From: Bordetella genomosp. 10
GTDB lineage: Bacteria; Pseudomonadota; Gammaproteobacteria; Burkholderiales; Burkholderiaceae_B
DNA length: 64,000 bases
Assembly (NCBI RefSeq): GCF_002261225.1
Contig: NZ_NEVM01000005.1
Coordinates: 3,224,001 to 3,288,000 of the forward strand
Direction of reading: 5' to 3'
Made by a program: the position numbers and the translations under genes. Shown one piece after another: positions 56,991 through 64,000 of the stretch (position 1 is its first letter; each line of letters begins with the position of its first letter). The notes below the pieces were generated by a model. It ran no database searches, had not been told where the DNA came from, and saw nothing but the letters and a program-made list of their open reading frames with translations.

Positions 56991-57017
56991 ATAGGAATAA
57001 CTCTCATTTGTATTAGA
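56991..57017 (+). promoter_or_regulatory. Possible Fur box upstream of the iron-reductase operon
   Basis: The AT-rich ATAGGAATAACTCTCATTTG followed by TATTAGA stands out from its GC-rich surroundings. The CTCATTTGTATT part resembles beta-proteobacterial Fur boxes. It lies about 70 bases upstream of the DUF3649 gene. Match to a strict Fur consensus is partial. Confidence 0.5.
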
Positions 57018-57085
57018 ATCGGGAGTTTGTCCACGCGCGCCCATGCGCCGCCGCGCCCCATTCGGCGCGCGGCCGACCGATTCCG

Positions 57086-57394
57086 ATGCCCGCCAACGCT
57101 TCCCCTTCGCTCCTCGCCTACCGCTGCGCCGTGCTGTCGCGGGTCCTGGCCGCCGGTCCCGCCGGTTACCTGTTCGCGTATACGGCGACGACGCTGAGCG
57201 CCCACCTGCTGCTGCGCGTCGTCACGCGCGCCGACGCCGCGCTTGGCGCGACCATGATCGGCTTCCTGGTCTATGCCATCGCCGTGCTGGTCGTGTTCGC
57301 TTGCGCGAACGCCCGGCGCGCCTGGGCCTGGGTGCTGGGCGGCGCCTTGCTGTGCTACGGCCTGGACCGCCTGCTGATGGGAGCGGCGTCATGA
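57086..57394 (+). CDS. DUF3649-family small membrane protein (iron-uptake associated)
   Basis: A 102-residue protein with about three membrane segments (LAAGPAGYLFAYTATTLSAHLLL, ATMIGFLVYAIAVLVVFACA, AWVLGGALLCYGLDRLLM). Proteins of this family sit upstream of PepSY-type reductases in siderophore loci (FpvGHJK/Fox-like). Its stop overlaps the next start by four bases. Confidence 0.82.
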   Translation: MPANASPSLLAYRCAVLSRVLAAGPAGYLFAYTATTLSAHLLLRVVTRADAALGATMIGFLVYAIAVLVVFACANARRAWAWVLGGALLCYGLDRLLMGAAS

Positions 57395-59019
57395 GGCCCG
57401 ACGGCAAGCCCGAGGGATTGCGCCAGTCCATGTCCTGGCTGCACACCTATGCCGGGCTGCTGCTGGGCTGGCTGCTGTTCGCGATGTTCCTGACCGGCAC
57501 GCTGAGCTACGTGCGCGACGAGATCTCCGCCTGGATGAAGCCGCCGGTGCAGCATTCTTTCGCCGACGCGCACACCGCCGACCGCGCCGTCGAAGCCTTG
57601 CGCAAGCTGGCGCCGGACGCGGAGCAGTGGACCGTCGAGCTGCCCACCGTCCGGCAACCCGCGGTGGAAGTGAGCTGGCGCGCGAAGGGCGCGCCGCAGG
57701 ACAGGCGCGGCCGCAAGGTCGTCACGCTGGATGCCGGCACGGGTGAGGTCCTGAAGGTGCCCGAAACCCGCGGCGCGGATTTCTTCTACCGCTTCCATTT
57801 CGAGTTCTACGGCCTGTCCGTCTACACCGGACGCATCCTGGCCGGCATCGCGGCCTTCTTCATGCTGGTGGCCATCATCAGCGGCGTGATCACGCACAAG
57901 AAGATATTCGTCGAGTTCTTCACCTTCCGCCCGCGCAAGGGCCAACGCTCCTGGCTGGACGCGCACAACGCGCTGGCGGTCCTGGGCCTGCCCTTCCACT
58001 TCGTCCTGACCTTCACCGGCCTGCTGCTGCTCATGTTCATGCTGCTGCCCTGGGGCCTGGACGCGGCCTACGACGGGCAGCGCATGCAGTTCTACCAGGA
58101 ACGGCGCGTCCTGCTGGAACCCAAGCTGCAGCGTCCCGCCGATGCGCCGCCGCCGGCGGCCGGCGTGCTGGCGCTGGACGAAATCCTGCGCGACGCCGAC
58201 CGGCAATGGGACGGACGCGGCGTCGACTCCTTCCTGGTCCGGCATCCCGGCCAGGCCGACAGCACGGTGGAGCTGCGTCCCGCCTCCAGCGATCGCATGA
58301 CGGACTACCCCGCGCGCCGGCTGTACTACGCGGCCGACGGCACGCGCCTGGACGCGCCGCCCGAGCCGCCGACGGCCTGGAGCACGGACGTCTATCGCAC
58401 CATGATCAACGTGCACATCGGCCGCTTCGCGGGACCGGCGCTGCGCTGGATGTTCTTCCTGTCCGGCATCGCGGGCACGCTGATGGTCGCCACGGGGCTG
58501 ATCCTGTGGGTGGTCAAGCGCCTGCCCGAACGCCGCAAGGCGGGCGCCACGCCGTTCAGCCATCGCCTGGTGGAGGTGCTCAACGTGGGCGCCATCGGCG
58601 GTCTGTCGGTCGCCATCGCCGGCTATTTCTGGCTCAATCACCTGTTGCCCGCCGACTTGCCGGATCGCGCGTTGTGGGAGATACGCGGTTTCTTCTGCCT
58701 GTGGCTGCTGGGCGCGCTGCATCCCCTGCTGCGTACGCACCGGCAGGCCTGGGTGGAGCAACTGAGCGTTGCGGCCGTGCTGCTGTTCCTGTTGCCGGCG
58801 CTCAATGCGCTCACGGGCGGCCTGCCCTTGTGGCGCAGCCTGGCGCGCGGGCAATGGAGCGTCGCGGGCTTCGAATTGAGCGCGATGGCCGTGGCCGTGC
58901 TGCTGGCCTTCGCGATCCGCAAGGTGCGCGCGGGCGCCGTGGCGGGCGCGCCGCGCAAGACGGCGGCCGCCAAGCGCGCGCGCGTGGCCGACGCCGGTGA
59001 AATCGGAGTGCAGCAGTAA
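57391..59019 (+). CDS. PepSY-associated transmembrane protein, ferric-siderophore reductase-like
   Basis: A 542-residue inner-membrane protein. The start is SMSWLHTYAGLLLGWLLFAMFLTGTLSYVRDEISAWM, typical of PepSY_TM proteins. It has periplasmic PepSY-like parts, further helices with paired histidines for heme (e.g. HFEFYGLSVYTGRIL, DAHNALAVLGLPFHFVL, MINVHIGRFAG), and a C-terminal helix bundle. Related FpvG/FoxB proteins reduce iron in imported ferri-siderophores in the periplasm. That role is inferred from family and neighbours. Confidence 0.87.
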   Translation: MRPDGKPEGLRQSMSWLHTYAGLLLGWLLFAMFLTGTLSYVRDEISAWMKPPVQHSFADAHTADRAVEALRKLAPDAEQWTVELPTVRQPAVEVSWRAKGAPQDRRGRKVVTLDAGTGEVLKVPETRGADFFYRFHFEFYGLSVYTGRILAGIAAFFMLVAIISGVITHKKIFVEFFTFRPRKGQRSWLDAHNALAVLGLPFHFVLTFTGLLLLMFMLLPWGLDAAYDGQRMQFYQERRVLLEPKLQRPADAPPPAAGVLALDEILRDADRQWDGRGVDSFLVRHPGQADSTVELRPASSDRMTDYPARRLYYAADGTRLDAPPEPPTAWSTDVYRTMINVHIGRFAGPALRWMFFLSGIAGTLMVATGLILWVVKRLPERRKAGATPFSHRLVEVLNVGAIGGLSVAIAGYFWLNHLLPADLPDRALWEIRGFFCLWLLGALHPLLRTHRQAWVEQLSVAAVLLFLLPALNALTGGLPLWRSLARGQWSVAGFELSAMAVAVLLAFAIRKVRAGAVAGAPRKTAAAKRARVADAGEIGVQQ

Positions 59020-59348
59020 TGGCCTGGGTTTGCCTGCTATTGGCGTTCGCCGGTTTCGGCGCGATCGCCGCGTCCATGGACCGTCACTACGAAGACCTGC
59101 TGGGGCATGAGCCGGCGGCGCGCACGCGGCGCATCCTGCGCGGCGTCGGCTACGCGGTGCTGGCGCTGGCCCTGTGGCCGGCGATTGCCGGCTGGGGGCC
59201 GTCGGTGGGGCCGGTGCTGTGGTTCGGCGCCCTGACCCTGGCCGCGCTGCCATTGGGCCTGCTGCTCACATATCGGCCGGCATGGGCCCGGCGCGCGGCG
59301 TGCGCCGCGTTTCCGCTGGCGCTGTTGCTTTGGGGGCTTGCCGCCTGA
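59019..59348 (+). CDS. DUF3325-family small membrane protein
   Basis: A 109-residue protein with about four hydrophobic segments, opening MAWVCLLLAFAGFGAIAASMDRHYED, the pattern of DUF3325. The ATG overlaps the preceding TAA (TAATG), so it is translationally coupled. It completes the DUF3649-PepSY-DUF3325 set. Confidence 0.82.
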   Translation: MAWVCLLLAFAGFGAIAASMDRHYEDLLGHEPAARTRRILRGVGYAVLALALWPAIAGWGPSVGPVLWFGALTLAALPLGLLLTYRPAWARRAACAAFPLALLLWGLAA

Positions 59349-59761
59349 GGACGGGTGGCGGCTGGCGGCGGGCGTCAGCATATCCACCGTCGTGCGAACC
59401 CGGCTCGAAACGGCCGCCCGCATCGCTGACGGACTCACCCGGTTGCGCCTGGCAGTCCTCGACGGCCCCGAAGAACATCAGACAAGCGACGGTTCCGCGA
59501 TCACCGCCGCCCACCCACTTGGCTCAGGACCGGCATGCGCCTCATGGGCGCCACGTCGTAGGTGCGAGCCAGCCAAGCGGCCCCCACCGCGCCACGGCGC
59601 GTCTGCCGGCCCAACGCCTTCTCCCCCGCTGCGCTGGATACCCGCCCGCTGTAGATACCTGCGGCAGACGCCCTTCGTAGCCGCAGGAAGCTGACTTATC
59701 GATGTCAAGATCATGTCGTTATATATCGAGAGGACCTCAAACAACGGCGAGGAGCTCGGGG
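59349..59761. other. Intergenic region before the PLD-like gene
   Basis: 413 bases. No recognisable protein in the short frames. Base composition falls toward the right end (59695-59760), where a promoter for the next gene is likely. No terminator with a T-run was seen after the iron operon. Confidence 0.4.
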
Positions 59762-61684
59762 ATGGCGAACATCGTTAAGGCAAAAGCCTTCTGCAACGAC
59801 GAAGTGGCCTATCTGGCCTGGGAGACCGATGGGAAGATCCCGGAATGCCTGGGCTTCATGGTCACCCGCATCTTTTTGGATACCGGCGAGCGGCGCATCT
59901 TGCCGACCTGGGTGGCCTTCAAATCCCAGTCCAATCCCGATTGGGAAGAACAGGACACCAGTGTGTGGCCGATCCAGAAGTTCTCCTGGCGCGATCTGAC
60001 CCTGCGCAAGAGCCGCAACACCTTGGCGGCCCGTTCGGGTCCGCTGCGCGTGAAATACGAGATTCAGCCGGTCGGTCCGATGAAGGCGGGGCTCACGCCC
60101 GTGCCGCCCAGCGACACGGCCCAGCCCGGCAAGTACAAGGGCAAGGCGATACCGCTCGCGTTCTACGGCGACGCCTTCGAGACCAACGAAATTCTCGCTT
60201 CCAACGACCTGGGCGAGATCAGCGTCGGGTTCAACAACGGCATCCTTTCGACGCAGAACCTGCGCAAACAACTGCGCACGCCCAAGGGCAAAGCGCCGAG
60301 CCCCAAGCAGGTGGAAAAGCGCATCGGCACGGTGGGCGATCCGTTGCGCGACTTCCTGGCCGGCGATGTCCTGCCCATGCTGCGCACGCTGTTTCTGCGC
60401 GCCGAAGCCAGGAACGGAACGATCTACGCCGCGCTGTACGAGCTGAGCGACCCGGAGTTGATCGACCTGCTGGTACGGCACGCCGATCGGCTGAACCTGA
60501 TCCTCACGACCGCCGGCAAGAACGACAAGGGCGAGTGGGATACGACGAACGCCGACGCCCGCGAGCGCCTGCACAAGGCCATCGGCGCCAAGCGCATGCA
60601 GGACCGGATGTTCAACACCAGCGAGGGCATCGGCCACAACAAGTTCGCCGTGCTGGTGGTAGACGGCGAGCCGGAGGCGGTCTGGACGGGCAGCACCAAC
60701 TGGACGCCCACCGGCCTATGCGGCCAGACCAACAACACCATCGTGTTCCGCACCCGCGACGTCGCGCAGTGCTATCTCGATTACTGGAACCGCCTGCACG
60801 CGGACAAGCAGCCCGTGCCCAAGCCGCTGTCCAAGCCCAACAAGGCCAACCAGGGCACGGCCCTGCGCGAGGCGGACCGCCAGCCGTCGAACGTCGCCAT
60901 CGACGGCGGCGCCACGCAGGTCCAACTGTGGTTCTCCCCCAATACCGAGCGGCGCCTGAGCCCCAAAACCCGCACGGTGCCGCCGGACCTGGCGGTGCTG
61001 TTCGACCTCATGTCCAAGGCGAAACATGCGATCTTCTTCCTGGTCTTCAACCCAGGCCGCACCGCCGAGGACGCCCGGGAGGACCCCAACACGGCGGTAT
61101 CGGCGGCGCTCACCTTCGGTAGCTATCGGTCGGACCTGTTCGTCGCCGGCGTGATCAGCGATCCCACGGCCATGCCGGGTTACCAGCCGCGCGACAAGAA
61201 CGAGCCCAAGGTGACCCTGCCGGCCATCTACGCTCCCACCGGGGTTCCCAACGTGCTGATGGTGCGGGCCGCGGAGATCGAAGACCCGATCGGCGACTTC
61301 GACAAGGAGTTGCTGAAGGTAGGGCACGCGATCGTGCACGACAAGATCGTGGTGATCGATCCGATGTCGGAAGCCGACTGCGTCGTGGTCACCGGCAGCC
61401 ACAACCTCGGCTTCAAGGCGTCCTACGCCAACGACGAGAACCTGGCGATCATCCGTGGCAACCAGGCGCTGGCCTGCGCCTACGCGGTGCACGTGCTGGA
61501 TGTCCACGAGCACTACCGCTTCCGGGCCGTCCAGGCCGAGATCCGGCGCGACGCGGAGCTTGCCGGCAAGCCTGTGAAGCATGCGGTGAACCGGGGTTTT
61601 CTCAACGAGAACGACGCCTGGCAGGACAAATACGTCACGCCCAACCAGGCGGACCTGCGCAGCTACTTACTGGCGGACCAATAA
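59762..61684 (+). CDS. Phospholipase D-like protein with two HKD-type motifs
   Basis: A 640-residue protein with no signal peptide. The N-terminal ~100 residues form an unrecognised domain. HKD motif 1 is HNKFAVLVVDGEPEAVWTGSTNWT (H292, K294, then GSTN). HKD motif 2 is HDKIVVIDPMSEADCVVVTGSHNLG (H526, K528, D533, then GSHN). Two motifs in one chain suit a monomeric phosphodiesterase acting on phospholipid or nucleic acid. There are no partner genes. GGAG lies eight bases before the ATG, which fixes the start. The substrate and biological role are unknown. Confidence 0.85.
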   Translation: MANIVKAKAFCNDEVAYLAWETDGKIPECLGFMVTRIFLDTGERRILPTWVAFKSQSNPDWEEQDTSVWPIQKFSWRDLTLRKSRNTLAARSGPLRVKYEIQPVGPMKAGLTPVPPSDTAQPGKYKGKAIPLAFYGDAFETNEILASNDLGEISVGFNNGILSTQNLRKQLRTPKGKAPSPKQVEKRIGTVGDPLRDFLAGDVLPMLRTLFLRAEARNGTIYAALYELSDPELIDLLVRHADRLNLILTTAGKNDKGEWDTTNADARERLHKAIGAKRMQDRMFNTSEGIGHNKFAVLVVDGEPEAVWTGSTNWTPTGLCGQTNNTIVFRTRDVAQCYLDYWNRLHADKQPVPKPLSKPNKANQGTALREADRQPSNVAIDGGATQVQLWFSPNTERRLSPKTRTVPPDLAVLFDLMSKAKHAIFFLVFNPGRTAEDAREDPNTAVSAALTFGSYRSDLFVAGVISDPTAMPGYQPRDKNEPKVTLPAIYAPTGVPNVLMVRAAEIEDPIGDFDKELLKVGHAIVHDKIVVIDPMSEADCVVVTGSHNLGFKASYANDENLAIIRGNQALACAYAVHVLDVHEHYRFRAVQAEIRRDAELAGKPVKHAVNRGFLNENDAWQDKYVTPNQADLRSYLLADQ

Positions 61685-61774
61685 GACGGACCCATACGGC
61701 GAATCCATCAAAGGAAGGGCGACCCGCGAGCCGCCGCGCCCTCGAAGTTCACGCACACTGGAATCATCGGCGTC

Positions 61775-62854
61775 TCAAGCCTGTCCGTGCCGCGCCAGCA
61801 CCGCGCGTATCGAATCCAGCGCGCGCGCGATATGGCTGTCCTCGATGTGCCGGTGCGTGACGCAGCGCAGGCGCGCCGCGCCCCAGGGACGCACGGCCAG
61901 GCCGGCCGCTTCGAGGTCACGCACCCAGGCAGCGCTGTCGCGTCCGCTGCGCGACACGTCCAGTTGCACGATATTGGTCTGCGGCACGGTGGCGCGCAGG
62001 ACGCCTTGCATGGCGTTGACCCCGTCGCTCAGCAGGCGCGCCCGGGCGTGATCCTGCGCCAGCCGCGCGCCCATGTGCTCCACCGCGTACAAGCCCGCCG
62101 CCGCCATCAGGCCGGCCTGGCGCTGCGTGCCGCCTATCATGCGGCGCAGCGCGCGGGCGCGCTCGATGACCGCGGCCGGGCCGCTCAGCACCGCGCCGAC
62201 CGGCGCGCTCAATCCCTTGGACAGGCACAGGGACACGGTGTCCGCATGGCGCGCGACGGCGTCCGGCGCCACGCCCAGGGCCACCGCCGCGTTGAACAGG
62301 CGCGCGCCATCCAGATGCACCGCGATGCCGCGCGCGGCCGCCAGCTCATGGACCGCGCGCATGTAGTCCAGGGACGGCACGGCGCCGGCGGCGTTGTTGT
62401 GCGAGGTTTCCATCGCCACCAGCGAGGTCTTCAGCTTGTGGCCGCCGCCCTGCACGCCTTCGGCCAGGCGGTCCAGGTCCATGGCGCCTTCCACGCCGGG
62501 CACGCCCAGGTAGAAGAGATTGGTGAAGGTGGCGGCGCCGCGTTCCGACGTGTACATGTGGGCGTTAGCTTCCAGCACCACCTGTTCGCGGCTGGCGGTC
62601 TGCGCCAGCACCGCCAGCAGGTTGGCCATGGTGCAGCTCGGCACGAACAGGCCCGCGTTCTTGCCCAGGCGCGCGGCCACGGCGCTTTCCAGTTGGCGCA
62701 CGGAGGGATCGCCGTCCAGCCCGTCGTCGCCGATGGGCGCGGCGCGCATGGCCTCCAGCATGGCCTCGGTGGGCCGCGTGACGGTGTCGCTGCGCAGGTC
62801 GACGAAGTGGCCGGGAAGTTCGGTCTGGAGGGGATTGGAAAGAGAGGCTGCCAT
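61775..62854 (-). CDS. ltaE: Low-specificity L-threonine aldolase
   Basis: A 359-residue fold-type I PLP enzyme that splits L-threonine/allo-threonine to glycine and acetaldehyde. Family marks are VDLRSDTVTRPTEAMLEAMRAAPIGDDGLDGDPSVRQLE, HNNAAGAVPSLDYM, IAVHLDGARLFNAAVALG, and the PLP lysine in SLCLSKGLSAPVG. It lies 27 bases downstream of an amino acid permease gene on the same strand, so uptake and cleavage of a hydroxy-amino acid may be linked. Confidence 0.92.
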   Translation of the reverse strand: MAASLSNPLQTELPGHFVDLRSDTVTRPTEAMLEAMRAAPIGDDGLDGDPSVRQLESAVAARLGKNAGLFVPSCTMANLLAVLAQTASREQVVLEANAHMYTSERGAATFTNLFYLGVPGVEGAMDLDRLAEGVQGGGHKLKTSLVAMETSHNNAAGAVPSLDYMRAVHELAAARGIAVHLDGARLFNAAVALGVAPDAVARHADTVSLCLSKGLSAPVGAVLSGPAAVIERARALRRMIGGTQRQAGLMAAAGLYAVEHMGARLAQDHARARLLSDGVNAMQGVLRATVPQTNIVQLDVSRSGRDSAAWVRDLEAAGLAVRPWGAARLRCVTHRHIEDSHIARALDSIRAVLARHGQA

Positions 62855-62881
62855 GCGGGTTCTTCTGGGTGGCGGCGCGCG

Positions 62882-63571
62882 TCAGCGCGCGGGAACGATG
62901 CGTTTCTCCAGCAGCTTGACCGATTGCGAGGCCACGAAGCTGATGAGGATGTAGACGACGGCGACGAAGACGTAGAGTTCGACCAGGCGGCCGTCGCGCT
63001 GGCCGATCTTGGAGGCCGCGCCGAGGAAGTCCGTCAGCGCCAGCACGTACACCAGGGAGGTGTCCTGGAACAGGATGATGACCCGCGTCAGCAGCGCCGG
63101 CACCATGTTGCGCACGGCCTGCGGCAGCACGATGCTGAACATGGTCTGGCGCGGCGTCAGGCCCAGGGCGATGCCGGCGTGGAACTGGCCGCGCGCGATG
63201 GACTGGATGCCGGCGCGCATGATCTCGCAGAAATACGCGGCCTCGAACATCGAGAACGTGATCACCGCCGAGTTGAAGGCGCCGACCTGGATGGGCCGCG
63301 GCGCATGCAGGATCCAGGCGCCCAGGTAAGGCACCAGGAAGTAGAACCAGAAGATCACCAGCAGCAAGGGAATCGAGCGCATGGTGTTGACGTAGATCGT
63401 CGCCGGCAGCGACAGGATCTTCAGCGGCGACAGCCGCATCAGCGCCAGCAGCGTGCCGATCACCAGGCCGGCGAGACCGGCCAGGCCGGTCAGCGTCAGC
63501 GTGAAGGTCATGCCGGTGCCGAACAGGTAAGGCAGCGCGTCGCGGATGACGCCGAAATCGAAATTGCCCAT
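62882..63571 (-). CDS. Polar amino acid ABC transporter permease
   Basis: A 229-residue permease (MGNFDFGVIRDALPYLFGTGMTFTLTLTG at the start). Its coupling loop is ARGQFHAGIALGLTPRQTMFSIVLPQAVR, and FQDTSLVYVLALTDFLGAASKIGQRDGRLVELYVFVAVVY runs parallel to the islet permease at 45394-46080. It starts nine bases after the preceding permease stop. Confidence 0.94.
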   Translation of the reverse strand: MGNFDFGVIRDALPYLFGTGMTFTLTLTGLAGLAGLVIGTLLALMRLSPLKILSLPATIYVNTMRSIPLLLVIFWFYFLVPYLGAWILHAPRPIQVGAFNSAVITFSMFEAAYFCEIMRAGIQSIARGQFHAGIALGLTPRQTMFSIVLPQAVRNMVPALLTRVIILFQDTSLVYVLALTDFLGAASKIGQRDGRLVELYVFVAVVYILISFVASQSVKLLEKRIVPAR

Positions 63572-63579
63572 GCCGGTCC

Positions 63580-64000
63580 TCAGCGCTTGCCGGCGATGAG
63601 GCCGGGCACCGCGTAGCGTTTTTCGAGGCCGCGCAGGCTCAGCACCACGATGCCGTTGATGACCAGGTAGACCAGCGTGGCGGCGCTGAAGGCCTCGAAG
63701 ATGTGGAAGCTGAATTCCTGCATGGCGCGCGCCTGCCCCGTCAGCTCCAGCAGGCCGATGGTCAGCGCCACGGACGAATACTTGATGGTGCCCATGAATT
63801 CCGAGGTCAGCGGCGCGATGACGATGCGGTAGGCCTCGGGCAGGATGATGTGGCGATAGACCTGCGGCTGGCTCAGGCCCAGCGCGGTGCCGGCCTGGAA
63901 CTGGCCGCGCGGCAGTGACTGTATGCCGGCGCGGATCTGCTCGCAGACGCGCGACGCGCCGTACAGGGTGAGGCACAGCAGGGCCGGCACGAATTGCCCC
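63580..64000 (-). CDS. Polar amino acid ABC transporter permease, partial (5' end outside window)
   Basis: The C-terminal ~139 residues of a HisQ/GlnP-type permease. The coupling loop is SLPRGQFQAGTALGLSQPQVYRHIILPEAYR, followed by VALTIGLLELTGQARAMQEFSFHIFEAF. It is close to the islet permease at 46077-46832. The frame stays open to the last base of the window. Confidence 0.92.
   Translation of the reverse strand, partial: GQFVPALLCLTLYGASRVCEQIRAGIQSLPRGQFQAGTALGLSQPQVYRHIILPEAYRIVIAPLTSEFMGTIKYSSVALTIGLLELTGQARAMQEFSFHIFEAFSAATLVYLVINGIVVLSLRGLEKRYAVPGLIAGKR

Noticed and set aside
59338..59694. 118-codon frame after the DUF3325 gene
   Set aside because: It overlaps the DUF3325 end, has no ribosome site, and reads as low-complexity Pro/Arg/Ala sequence.

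Overview
The window is a GC-rich chromosomal segment of a beta-proteobacterium, most likely from Burkholderiales/Alcaligenaceae (Bordetella/Achromobacter-like). The grounds are two Bug/TctC-type tricarboxylate-binding proteins, a DUF4148 mini-protein, many ABC importers, a dnaA-dnaN-gyrB order without recF, and the protein sequences of RnpA, GyrB and MnmE. Species assignment is inference. No tRNA, rRNA, CRISPR array, transposase or phage gene was seen.

Replication and segregation core (2.5-37.4 kb). The ancestral cluster parB-parA-rsmG-mnmG / mnmE / yidC-yidD-rnpA-rpmH / dnaA-dnaN-gyrB is present in order but split by added DNA. The leftward mnmG-rsmG-parA-(GNAT)-parB operon ends in an asparaginase gene joined to parB. 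Next to mnmG lies a 2.4 kb gene-free, lower-GC stretch with four parS sites (8827, 9194, 10017, 10408) and, at its far end, a group of relaxed DnaA boxes. After a cold-shock gene and an aminotransferase comes a second gene-free stretch (12.9-14.5 kb). It has six perfect DnaA boxes, and four of them sit in two copies of a ~236 bp module exactly 849 bp apart. I take this as the best origin candidate. A small secreted DUF4148 protein gene and a 12-bp-periodic repeat array follow.

Transport and catabolism. 17.7-25.5 kb is a dipeptide-type ABC importer (five genes) coupled to an N-formylglutamate amidohydrolase-like enzyme and an M20 amidohydrolase. 26-28.9 kb is a NitT/TauT-type ABC importer. 37.6-42.8 kb is a ferric-iron/phosphonate-type ABC importer with a LysR regulator. 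50.8-56.9 kb is a GntR-controlled acid-sugar-like catabolic cluster: two enolase-superfamily enzymes, a hydroxyacid dehydrogenase, an FAH-family enzyme and a Bug protein. A perfect palindrome lies in its divergent promoter. 57.1-59.3 kb is a DUF3649-PepSY-DUF3325 iron-reductase operon behind a possible Fur box. An orphan phospholipase-D-like protein, a threonine aldolase and the start of a second polar amino acid ABC system close the window.

A recognisable islet lies at 43.6-49.4 kb. A PLP dehydratase, a polar amino acid ABC importer, a HAD dehalogenase and a GntR regulator sit between two ~110 bp imperfect direct repeats. Each repeat is a copy of the intergenic region between a divergent arsR-like gene and an MFS gene, including broken starts of those two genes. 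This is direct sequence evidence that the islet was inserted between that gene pair.
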